From an uncultured Actinomycetes bacterium (GTDB lineage: Bacteria > Actinomycetota > Thermoleophilia > Miltoncostaeales > Miltoncostaeaceae), in NCBI GenBank assembly GCA_903928615.1, contig CAIYRJ010000406.1, forward strand, positions 1 to 6,587: a stretch of DNA of 6,587 nt, in the 5' to 3' direction. The notes under the pieces are model-generated. The model saw nothing but the letters and a program-made list of their open reading frames with translations. It ran no database searches and was not told the origin of the DNA. A program made the position numbers and the translations under genes. Shown here in pieces: positions 1-6,328 of this stretch; the first letter of the stretch is position 1, and each line of letters starts with the position of its first letter.

Positions 1-28
1 AGGTGGGTTCGCGTGTCTCCTCGGCCAT
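1..28 (-). CDS. Probable start of the gene downstream of clpS (partial, unidentified)
   Basis: An ATG at 28-26 on the minus strand opens a frame that stays open to the window edge and reads MAEETREPT. It lies 12 bases after the clpS stop codon. That gap contains GAGAGG (40-35), a reasonable Shine-Dalgarno sequence six bases before the ATG. The spacing suggests a second gene in the clpS transcription unit. Nine residues are too few to assign a family. In many actinobacteria a DUF2017 gene follows clpS, but nothing visible here tests that. Existence as a gene is an inference from the ribosome site and position only. Confidence 0.4.
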
Positions 29-40
29 CCGGCCCCTCTC

Positions 41-343
41 CTATCCGTCGGTGAGCGGCGCCATGGTGAGCCCCGCCCCCTTCAACTGGTCCCAGATGAG
101 TTCCGCACGCTCATGGTCGCCCCTCCACACGGTGGCCTGCCCCGAGTTGTGGATGGTGTTCGCGAACTTCATCCCCTTGGCGTAGTCCACCCCGGGGACG
201 AACTGCGACAGGATCGTCGCGACGCCCTCGAACGTGTTGTGGCTGTCGTTCATCACGATCACCGAGACCGGCCTTCCCAGGCCGGCCCCTGAGCCGGTGC
301 TGCGGATCTTCTCCGCAGGCGGCGTGAGGACGTCGGAACCCAC
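41..343 (-). CDS. clpS: ClpS, ATP-dependent Clp protease adaptor
   Basis: This 100-residue protein matches the ClpS family, small cytoplasmic adaptors that bind proteins with destabilising N-terminal residues and deliver them to the ClpA/ClpC unfoldase for degradation by ClpP. After a poorly conserved 22-residue N-terminal tail the core begins GRPVSVIVMNDSHNTFEGVA. Residues N32-D33 correspond to the Asn-Asp that holds the substrate alpha-amino group, and H65 in the IHNSG segment corresponds to the conserved pocket histidine; their spacing (33) is close to the family value. The GDHERAELIWDQLKGAGL segment is the usual C-terminal helix, followed by MAPL. The third residue of the usual NDD motif is Ser34 here. 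The GTG at 343 is chosen because it gives normal ClpS length and has a TACACT -10 element eight bases upstream, implying leaderless translation. A GTG at 382 (113 residues) is possible but lies inside a palindrome. The frame stays open far upstream, antisense to lhr, which is a high-GC artefact. Confidence 0.88.
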   Translation of the reverse strand: MGSDVLTPPAEKIRSTGSGAGLGRPVSVIVMNDSHNTFEGVATILSQFVPGVDYAKGMKFANTIHNSGQATVWRGDHERAELIWDQLKGAGLTMAPLTDG

Positions 344-351
344 GGAGCGGA

Positions 352-382
352 AGTGTAGTCGGCGACCCCCGGTGACAGTCAC
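352..382 (-). promoter_or_regulatory. Putative clpS promoter
   Basis: On the minus strand TACACT (357-352) fits the TANNNT -10 pattern and ends eight bases before the GTG at 343, as expected for a leaderless transcript. GTGACT (382-377) shares TGAC with the -35 consensus at a long 19-base spacing. This -35 candidate lies inside the left palindrome (371-383), so a protein bound there could block transcription. Inferred from sequence only; the -10 is better supported than the -35. Confidence 0.4.
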
Positions 383-406
383 CCGTGCGAATGGGTGACT
401 GTCACC
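371..406. repeat. Double palindrome / 14-bp perfect inverted repeat in the divergent promoter region
   Basis: Two 13-base sites, GGTGACAGTCACC (371-383) and GGTGACTGTCACC (394-406), are each a perfect 6+1+6 palindrome. Extended by one base they form arms GGTGACAGTCACCC (371-384) and GGGTGACTGTCACC (393-406), exact reverse complements around the eight-base loop GTGCGAAT. The site centres are 23 bases apart. This could be a tandem operator for a dimeric regulator acting on clpS, lhr or both, or a REP-type element of the kind spread by RAYT transposases, or a strong hairpin in a transcript. The geometry is directly visible; the function is unknown. It is not a LexA-type GAAC-N4-GTTC box. Confidence 0.85.
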
Positions 407-436
407 GATCGGGCGCTGTCCCTCCGCCCACGGCGA

Positions 437-442
437 TAGCGT
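437..442 (+). promoter_or_regulatory. Putative -10 element of a leaderless lhr promoter
   Basis: TAGCGT fits TANNNT and ends six bases before the lhr GTG at 449, the distance expected when transcription starts at or next to the start codon. No purine-rich ribosome site precedes the GTG. The TAG within it is also an in-frame stop, so translation of lhr cannot begin further upstream. No good -35 is visible at 16-19 bases. The element is short and could occur by chance. Confidence 0.35.
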
Positions 443-448
443 TCGCAT

Positions 449-3400
449 GTGACCACGGCACCCGCCCCGGATGTGCTGGCCCCGTTCCACCCCGCGGTGG
501 CCGACTGGTTCACGCGCGCGTTCGAGGGGCCCACTCCCCCGCAGGTGCAGGGATGGCCGCATATCGCCGCGGGCGAGCACACGCTCATCGTGGCCCCCAC
601 CGGGTCGGGAAAGACCCTGGCGGCCTTCCTCTGGGGCCTGAACCAGATCGCCTCGGCGCGCCTCGCCGGTGAACCCGAGACGGGGCGCATCCTCTACATC
701 TCGCCCCTCAAGGCCCTCAACTACGACGTCGAGCGCAACCTGCGCGGGCCGCTCGCCGGCATCGCGGAGTCGGCGCGGCGCATGGGGCTCGAGCCGCCGG
801 AGATCACCGTGGGGGTGCGCACCGGCGACACGCCGCAGGCGGAGCGGCAGCGCATGCTGCGCAACCCGCCGGACATCCTCATCACCACGCCCGAGAGCCT
901 CTACCTGCTGCTCACCAGCAAGGGCGAGGAGATGCTGCGCGGGGTGACCGGGGTGATCGTGGACGAGATCCACGCGATGGCGGGCACCAAGCGCGGGAGC
1001 CACCTGGCGCTGTCGATGGAGCGGCTCGAGCAGGTCGCGGAGCAGCCCATCCAGCGCATCGGGCTCAGCGCCACGCAGCGCCCGCTCAGCGAGATCGCGC
1101 GGTTCCTCGGCGGGCAGGACGACGACGGCGCGCCGCGGCCCGTGAGCCTGGTGGATGCCGGCCGCGTGAAGGAGCTCGACCTCGAGGTGATCGTCCCGGT
1201 GGACGACATGCGCGACATGGCCGAGCCCGGCCGCGGTCCCGAGGACGGCGGCGGTCAGGACCTGCTGGACGTCATCGGCGGCGGGTCCACGCGCCGCTCG
1301 ATCTGGCCCGCGATGTACCCGGCCCTGCTCGAGCTGGTGAGGGCGCACCGCAGCACGCTGATCTTCGTGAACAACCGCCGCTCGGCCGAGCGGCTGGCCC
1401 TGCGCCTGAACGAGCTGGCCGAGGAGGAGGTGGCGCGCGCGCACCACGGGTCGCTGGCCCGCGAGCAGCGCACGATCATCGAGGAGGACCTCAAGGCGGG
1501 GCGCATCCCCGCGCTCGTGGCCACCAGCAGCCTCGAGCTGGGCGTGGACATGGGCGCGGTGGACCTGGTGATCCAGGTGGAGAGCCCGCGCAGCGTGGCG
1601 CGGGGCATCCAGCGCGTGGGGCGCGCGGGGCACCGCATCGACGTGCCGAGCAGCGGGAGGATCTTCCCGAAGTACCGTGGCGACCTGCTCGAGTGCGCCG
1701 CCGTGGTGGAGCGCATGCGCGAGGGCGCCATCGAGGAGACCCACGTGCCGCGCCTGCCGCTGGACGTGCTGGCCCAGCAGGTGGTGGCCATGGTGTCGGG
1801 CGACGAGCCCGTGGCCGTGGACGCCGTGCTGGCCACGGCCCGCCGCAGCTACCCGTTCGCCGACCTCTCGCGCGACCAGCTGGAGGGCGTGCTCGACATG
1901 CTCGCCGGCCGCTACCCGTCGGACGAGTTCGCCGAGCTCAAGCCGCGCGTGGTGTGGGATCGCGCCGAGGGAACCCTGCGCGGCCGCGACGGCGTGCGGC
2001 GCCTGGCCGTGGAGAACGCCGGCACCATCCCCGACCGGGGGCTCTTCGGCGTGTTCCTCGCCGACGGCCGCACGCGGGTGGGCGAGCTGGACGAGGAGAT
2101 GGTGTACGAGGCCCGCGCCGGGCAGGCCTTCATGCTGGGTGCCTCGACGTGGCGCATCGAGCAGATCACCCGCGACCGCGTGCTGGTGTCCCCCGCGCCG
2201 GGAGCACCCGGCGCGGTGCCCTTCTGGCGCGGCGAGGGCGTGGGCCGGCCATATGAGCTCGGCGCCGCCGTGGGGCGCATGGCCCGCGACATCGCCGCCG
2301 CCGACCCGGCCGAGGCGACCGCGCGCCTCAAGGCCGACAGCCGGTTCGACGATCGCGCCGCCGCGAACCTGATCCAGTACGTGCGCGACCAGGTGGAGGC
2401 CACCGGCACGGTGCCCAGCGACATCGGCATCGTGGTGGAGCGATTCCGCGACGAGATCGGCGACTGGCGCCTGTGCGTGCTCTCCCCCTTCGGCGCGCGC
2501 GTGCACGCCCCCTGGGCCCTGGCGATCCAGGCCCGCCTGCGCGAGGCCACGGGCACCGACCCGCACGTGATCTGGAGCGATGACGGCATCGCATGCCACG
2601 TGGTGGATGGCGACACCCTTCCCCCCACCGACGTCCTGCTGCCGGATGCCGCGGACGTGGAGGACCTCATCCTCGGCGAACTCGGCGGCACGGCGCTGTT
2701 CGGGTCGCGCTTCCGCGAGAACGCCTCGCGCGCGCTGCTCATCCCGCGCCGCCACCCCGGGCGCCGCACGCCGCTGTGGCAGCAGCGCCTCAAGGCGTCG
2801 TCGCTGCTCGAGGTCGCGCGGCGCTTCGGATCATTCCCGGTGATCCTCGAGACCTACCGCGAGTGCCTGAACGACTGGTTCGACATGCCGGCGCTGCGCG
2901 ATCTTCTCGGGCGCATCGCGTCGCGCGAGGTGGCGGTGACCGAGGTGGAGACCGACTCGGCCTCACCCTTCGCCGGGGCGCTGCTGTTCGAGTACGTGGC
3001 GTCGTACATGTACGACGACGACACCCCGGCGGCCGAGCGCCGGGCGCAGGCCCTGGCCCTCGACCGCGACCTGCTGCGCGAGCTGCTGGGCCAGGACGAG
3101 CTGCGCGAGCTCATCGACCCCGACGCCCTCGACGACCTGGAAGCCGACCTGCAGGGGCTCAACCCCGAGCGCCCGGCCCGCGGCGCCGACGGCGTGCACG
3201 ACCTGCTGCGCCGCCTGGGCGACCTCAGCGAGGACGAGATCGCCCGGCGCATGGAGCAGCCCGATGCGCTGCCCGCCCTGCTCGAGCAGTTGGAGCGCGA
3301 GCGCCGGGCGGCCCGTGCCCGCGTGGCCGGCGAGGACCGTCTCATCGCCGCAGAGGACGCCGCCCGCTACCGCGATGGCCTGGGCGTCATGCCACCGGCC

Positions 3401-4936
3401 GGCCTGCCCGACGCCTTCCTCGAGCCCGCGCCGCGGGCGCTCGAGGGGCTGCTGGCCCGCTACGCGCGCACCCACGGGCCCTTCCGCGCCGCCGATGCCG
3501 CGCAGCGCCTCGGTGCCTCGCCATCGCTGGTGGAGCAGACGCTCGGGCTGATGGAGGCCGAGGGCGGCCTCGTGCGCGGCCAGATGCGCCCCGGCGGGAG
3601 CGGCGAGGAATGGTGCGACCCCGAGGTGCTCCGCCGCCTGCGCCGCATGAGCATGGCGCGGCTTCGCCGTGAGGTGGAGCCCACCGACCCCGAGGTGCTG
3701 GCGCGGTTCCTCCCCCAGTGGCAGCGCATCGACCGGCCGGACTCCCCGCCGGGGCCCGATGCCCTGCGCGACGTCATCTCCGGCCTGCAGGGAATCGCCC
3801 TGCCGGCCGCCCAGTGGGAGGGCGAGACGTTCCCCCGCCGCCTGGGCTCGTACTCGCCCGCATGGCTCGACCAGCTGGCCGCCGCGGGCGAGATCACCTG
3901 GGTGGGCGCGGGGTCACTCGGATCCGGGGGCGGCGGGCGCGTGGCCATCTACCTGCGCGAGGACGCCGCGGTGTTCGGCCCGCCATCGGCCGATGCCACG
4001 CCGGAGGGCGAGGCCGCCGACCGCATGCGCAGTGCGCTGGCCATGGGTGCGCAGTTCCTCGACGACCTCATCGACATCGCCGACGTGCCCCGCGAGGAGG
4101 CCGTGGCCTCGCTCTGGGCCCTGGTGTGGGCCGGCGAGGTGACCAACGACCTCTGGACCCCCCTGCGCTCGGGGCCGCGGGGCACCCAGCGCGCGGCGTC
4201 GGCCCGGGCGCCACGCGGGCGCACCTGGGGCCGATCGGCACGCATGCGCGGGGGACGCGCCGCGCTCACCGGCGGGCGCTGGGCGCTCACCGCGCCGCTG
4301 TTCGAGCGGGCCCCGTCGGTGGCCGACCAGCGCAGGGCGCTGGCCGAGATCCTGCTCGACCGTCACGGCATCGTCACCCGCGGGGCCGTGATGGGCGAGG
4401 GCATCCCCGGCGGCTTCAGCGCGGTGTACCCGGACCTCGGGCAGATGGAGACCCTGGGCCTCTGCCGCCGCGGGTACTTCGTCGAAGGCCTGGGCGGCGC
4501 GCAGTTCGCCCTGCCCGGCGCCATCGACCGCCTGCGCGACCAGCGCGTAGACCGCCTCGAGGGCGATGAGCCCGAGGTGCGCATCCTCGGCGCGGCCGAC
4601 CCCGCCCAGCCCTACGGAGCGGCGCTGCCGTGGCCCAAGCGCGAGGGCGGGCGCTCGCCGTCGCGGGTGTTCGGGGCGCAGGTGGTGCTGGCCGACGGCG
4701 TGCCCATCGCACACGTGGAGCGCGGCGGGCGCACCATGACCACCCTCGTGCAGCCCGATCACCCCTTCCTCGAGCCCGGCCTACGCGCACTGGCGCAGTG
4801 GGCCATGGCCGACCGCGCGCGGCGCCTGCGCATCGAGCGCATCGACGGCGGCCCCGCGGCCGACTCCCCCGCCGCCCCGGCAATGGAGCGCGCGGGCTTC
4901 CGGGCCGGCTACCGCGGCATGGAGGCCGGCGAGTAA
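449..4936 (+). CDS. lhr: Lhr, full-length superfamily 2 DNA helicase with C-terminal extension
   Basis: The 1495-residue length matches long bacterial Lhr proteins (about 1500 in mycobacteria and E. coli) rather than the shorter Lhr-core type. Lhr is a DNA-dependent ATPase that moves 3' to 5' on single-stranded DNA and unwinds duplexes, preferring RNA:DNA hybrids in mycobacteria. Visible motifs: Walker A APTGSGKT (49-56), Ia SPLKAL (85-90), TTPES (146-150), Walker B DEIH (172-175), SAT (207-209), IV TLIFVNNRRSAE (303-314), V ATSSLELGVDMG (358-369), VI QRVGRAGH (388-395). A winged-helix region and the Lhr core beta domain follow; W568 may be the DNA-stacking tryptophan described for mycobacterial Lhr. 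A DEAD-associated domain spans roughly 651-850. The C-terminal third contains the winged-helix-like segment near 1195-1241 and the typical Lhr segment near 1302-1363 ending GGAQFALPGAIDRLR. The C-terminal region of E. coli Lhr is related to HTH_42/AlkZ glycosylases and has been reported to remove uracil; whether this one does cannot be judged here. The GTG start is the first possible, because an in-frame TAG lies at 437. Its stop overlaps the glycosylase start. Confidence 0.95.
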   Translation: MTTAPAPDVLAPFHPAVADWFTRAFEGPTPPQVQGWPHIAAGEHTLIVAPTGSGKTLAAFLWGLNQIASARLAGEPETGRILYISPLKALNYDVERNLRGPLAGIAESARRMGLEPPEITVGVRTGDTPQAERQRMLRNPPDILITTPESLYLLLTSKGEEMLRGVTGVIVDEIHAMAGTKRGSHLALSMERLEQVAEQPIQRIGLSATQRPLSEIARFLGGQDDDGAPRPVSLVDAGRVKELDLEVIVPVDDMRDMAEPGRGPEDGGGQDLLDVIGGGSTRRSIWPAMYPALLELVRAHRSTLIFVNNRRSAERLALRLNELAEEEVARAHHGSLAREQRTIIEEDLKAGRIPALVATSSLELGVDMGAVDLVIQVESPRSVARGIQRVGRAGHRIDVPSSGRIFPKYRGDLLECAAVVERMREGAIEETHVPRLPLDVLAQQVVAMVSGDEPVAVDAVLATARRSYPFADLSRDQLEGVLDMLAGRYPSDEFAELKPRVVWDRAEGTLRGRDGVRRLAVENAGTIPDRGLFGVFLADGRTRVGELDEEMVYEARAGQAFMLGASTWRIEQITRDRVLVSPAPGAPGAVPFWRGEGVGRPYELGAAVGRMARDIAAADPAEATARLKADSRFDDRAAANLIQYVRDQVEATGTVPSDIGIVVERFRDEIGDWRLCVLSPFGARVHAPWALAIQARLREATGTDPHVIWSDDGIACHVVDGDTLPPTDVLLPDAADVEDLILGELGGTALFGSRFRENASRALLIPRRHPGRRTPLWQQRLKASSLLEVARRFGSFPVILETYRECLNDWFDMPALRDLLGRIASREVAVTEVETDSASPFAGALLFEYVASYMYDDDTPAAERRAQALALDRDLLRELLGQDELRELIDPDALDDLEADLQGLNPERPARGADGVHDLLRRLGDLSEDEIARRMEQPDALPALLEQLERERRAARARVAGEDRLIAAEDAARYRDGLGVMPPAGLPDAFLEPAPRALEGLLARYARTHGPFRAADAAQRLGASPSLVEQTLGLMEAEGGLVRGQMRPGGSGEEWCDPEVLRRLRRMSMARLRREVEPTDPEVLARFLPQWQRIDRPDSPPGPDALRDVISGLQGIALPAAQWEGETFPRRLGSYSPAWLDQLAAAGEITWVGAGSLGSGGGGRVAIYLREDAAVFGPPSADATPEGEAADRMRSALAMGAQFLDDLIDIADVPREEAVASLWALVWAGEVTNDLWTPLRSGPRGTQRAASARAPRGRTWGRSARMRGGRAALTGGRWALTAPLFERAPSVADQRRALAEILLDRHGIVTRGAVMGEGIPGGFSAVYPDLGQMETLGLCRRGYFVEGLGGAQFALPGAIDRLRDQRVDRLEGDEPEVRILGAADPAQPYGAALPWPKREGGRSPSRVFGAQVVLADGVPIAHVERGGRTMTTLVQPDHPFLEPGLRALAQWAMADRARRLRIERIDGGPAADSPAAPAMERAGFRAGYRGMEAGE
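4921..4925 (+). promoter_or_regulatory. Ribosome binding site of the glycosylase gene, inside lhr
   Basis: GGAGG in the last codons of lhr lies ten bases before the ATG at 4936. Together with the TAATG stop-start overlap it implies translational coupling from lhr and supports that ATG as the true start. Confidence 0.6.
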
Positions 4937-5739
4937 TGCCCGAGGGACAGGTGAGCCACCGCAACGCCATCGTGCTCACCCGGGCCATCGCGGGAAGCCC
5001 GCTCGTGCGGGTGCAGGTGGCCGAGCCGCGGCTGGCACCGCAGCGCATCGACGAGCGCCTCATGGGCGACGTGCTCGAGCACATGGAGGCGCGGGGCAAG
5101 CACCACCTGTTCCGGTTCCGCAGCGGACGCGTGCTGCACTCGCACCTGCGCATGGGAGGGGTGTGGCGCACGTACGCCGCCGATGCGGACATCCCCGAGC
5201 GCGGCCTGTGGCTCGCGCTCGGCACCGCCGACGCCGTGGTGGCGCAGTTCCGCGGACCGGATCTCACGCTGCTCGAGCCCGGCGAGCCCATGCCGCGCAT
5301 CGACGCACTCGGGCCCGACCTGCTGGCGGGCGACGCCGACCCGGCGGCCATCGGCCTGCGCCTGCTGGCCATCGAGCCCACGCGCGAGGTGGGCGACGCC
5401 GTGATGGACCAGCGGGTGATGAGCGGCATCGGCAACGTCTACAAGAGCGAGACCCTGTTCCTCGCGGGCGTCGACCCGTGGCGGCAGGTGGGCACCCTCA
5501 CCCCCGGCGAGGCGGAGTCGATCGGCACGATCGGGTCGGAGCTCCTCGCCACCGGCGTGCGCGATCGCGGGCGCATCCGCACCTACCGCCCTCCGCTCGG
5601 CACCGCACGGCCCGGCGAGCGCACCTGGGTGTACGGACGCCGGGGGCGCCCCTGCCGCAGGTGCGGAGCGCCGGTACGCTCACGCGGGCAGGGCGACGCC
5701 AACCGCACCACGTACTGGTGCCCCGGCTGCCAGGAGTGA
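4936..5739 (+). CDS. nei: Nei/Fpg-family DNA glycosylase and AP lyase (Nei2-like)
   Basis: This 267-residue protein begins MPEG, so after removal of Met the catalytic Pro and Glu of the Fpg/Nei family are exposed; the proline forms a Schiff base with the damaged site during base removal and strand nicking. The PEG start is the Nei type, not the PELPE of Fpg/MutM, suggesting oxidised pyrimidines as main substrates. K55 in RGKHHL is the conserved beta-turn lysine. HSHLRMGG (68-75) is the usual loop, and the helix-two-turn-helix covers about 156-188 with MSGIGNVYKSE (162-172, N167). A zinc finger closes the protein with Cys240, Cys243, Cys262 and Cys265 and the finger arginine R257, so it looks intact. 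Overall it resembles mycobacterial Nei2 (about 255 residues). The ATG overlaps the lhr stop by one base (TAATG). The lhr-nei order also occurs in Mycobacterium tuberculosis (Rv3296-Rv3297), so the pairing probably reflects joint function in DNA repair. Exact substrate range is not readable from sequence. Confidence 0.93.
   Translation: MPEGQVSHRNAIVLTRAIAGSPLVRVQVAEPRLAPQRIDERLMGDVLEHMEARGKHHLFRFRSGRVLHSHLRMGGVWRTYAADADIPERGLWLALGTADAVVAQFRGPDLTLLEPGEPMPRIDALGPDLLAGDADPAAIGLRLLAIEPTREVGDAVMDQRVMSGIGNVYKSETLFLAGVDPWRQVGTLTPGEAESIGTIGSELLATGVRDRGRIRTYRPPLGTARPGERTWVYGRRGRPCRRCGAPVRSRGQGDANRTTYWCPGCQE
5732..5736 (+). promoter_or_regulatory. Ribosome binding site of the TMEM175-like gene
   Basis: AGGAG lies in the last two sense codons of the glycosylase gene, seven bases before the GTG at 5744. 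This spacing favours GTG 5744 over the in-frame ATG at 5756 and links translation of the two genes. Confidence 0.65.
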
Positions 5740-5743
5740 TGCC

Positions 5744-6322
5744 GTGAGCGTTCCGATGATCCCCATCAGCAGCAAGCGGCTGGAGTTCTTCTCGGACGCC
5801 GTGCTCGCCGTGGCCATCACGCTGATGGTGCTGCGCATCACGCCGCCGGTCGTGACTGGCGGCGACACGCTCGGCGAGGCCTTCTGGTCGGACACCGTCC
5901 CCCAGATCATCTACTTCCTCGTCACCTTCGCGATCATCGTGAGCTTCTGGGTGGGCCACCACGATGTCTTCGCGAAGATGGGCCCCGAGGCGTCGCGGCG
6001 GGTGCTCTTCGCGAACATGGCGTTCCTCGCGCTCATCTGCCTCCTTCCCTTCGGGCTGGAGTTCTTCTCGGATGAGCCCTCGTCGATCCTCACCACGGCG
6101 GTCTACGCCGGCCTGCTGGCGCTCAGCAGCCTCGCGATGACGTGGCTGCAGTGGGTGGCGGTGGACGACCACAGCCTCGACGGCATCGGCCGGGCCGTGG
6201 TGTTCCTGCTGGCCATCCCGCTCGCGCCCCTCCTCGGCGGCTTCTCGCCGCTCATCTGGGTGCTCAACTGGCCCGTCAGCACTTACTTCGACCGCAAGTA
6301 CCCCGGGGGCAGGCGCGCCTGA
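5744..6322 (+). CDS. TMEM175/DUF1211-family membrane protein, putative potassium channel subunit
   Basis: This 192-residue integral membrane protein belongs to the TMEM175 (formerly DUF1211) family, whose bacterial members assemble as tetramers into potassium-permeable channels without the classical TVGYG filter. The family signature R-x3-FSD is present as R12 to F16-S17-D18 at the start of the first helix, continuing AVLAVAITLMVL. W69 followed by HH (72-73) at the end of helix 2 is the second signature, and NMAFLALICLLPF (91-103) fits helix 3. Predicted membrane helices by eye: about 14-32, 53-72, 87-107, 115-137, 149-166 and 167-182, the six expected of the single-repeat bacterial form. The gene starts four bases after the glycosylase stop, so it is probably co-transcribed with lhr and nei. 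Oddly, LEFFSD occurs a second time at 105-110, encoded by an exact 19-base repeat of the first copy. No functional link between a channel and DNA repair is evident; the association may be positional only. Confidence 0.85.
   Translation: MSVPMIPISSKRLEFFSDAVLAVAITLMVLRITPPVVTGGDTLGEAFWSDTVPQIIYFLVTFAIIVSFWVGHHDVFAKMGPEASRRVLFANMAFLALICLLPFGLEFFSDEPSSILTTAVYAGLLALSSLAMTWLQWVAVDDHSLDGIGRAVVFLLAIPLAPLLGGFSPLIWVLNWPVSTYFDRKYPGGRRA
5778..5796 (+). repeat. Direct repeat, copy 1, inside the TMEM175-like gene
   Basis: GGCTGGAGTTCTTCTCGGA encodes the LEFFSD stretch (residues 13-18) containing the FSD filter motif. It recurs identically at 6054-6072, in the same reading frame 276 bases (92 codons) downstream. 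Confidence 0.9.
6054..6072 (+). repeat. Direct repeat, copy 2, inside the TMEM175-like gene
   Basis: Identical 19-base copy of 5778-5796, encoding a second LEFFSD at residues 105-110, just after predicted helix 3. Family members usually have unrelated loop sequence after the LLPF segment here, and single-repeat bacterial TMEM175 proteins normally carry only one FSD motif. Confidence 0.9.
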
Positions 6323-6328
6323 TCAGGC
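6317..6328. repeat. 12-bp palindrome across the convergent stop codons
   Basis: GCCTGATCAGGC is a perfect palindrome centred on the junction of the two convergent genes; its core TGATCA consists of the TGA of the TMEM175-like gene and the TGA of the minus-strand gene. As a hairpin it would give only a four-pair stem with a GATC loop and there is no U-tract, so it is a weak terminator candidate. It may simply follow from the abutting stops. Confidence 0.5.

Noticed and set aside
371..406. CRISPR repeat pair or LexA (SOS) box
   Set aside because: Only two short units without spacer-length intervals, so no CRISPR; the sequence lacks the GAAC-N4-GTTC pattern of actinobacterial LexA boxes despite the neighbouring repair genes.
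344..2755. Minus-strand open frame of over 800 codons in front of clpS, antisense to lhr, which would give a 904-residue fusion protein
   Set aside because: Its residues (His/Arg/Ala/Gly rich, no recognisable domain) are the antisense translation of lhr codons in high-GC DNA; only the last 100 residues, after the GTG at 343, resemble a real protein (ClpS).
1693..4569. Several long open frames on both strands inside lhr (for example 2593-3672, 3718-4569, 3914-4762 minus)
   Set aside because: All lie inside an intact, motif-complete lhr gene; their compositions are low-complexity Arg/Ala/Pro/Gly typical of shadow frames.
4630..4935. N-terminal extension of the glycosylase frame back to 4630
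   Set aside because: The extension overlaps lhr, is Arg/Ala rich and would bury the catalytic Pro2, which must be N-terminal; the ATG at 4936 gives the correct MPEG start.
5498..6172. Minus-strand open frame over the glycosylase/TMEM175 junction
   Set aside because: It is antisense to two recognisable genes and its translation is charged, low-complexity sequence with no family resemblance.
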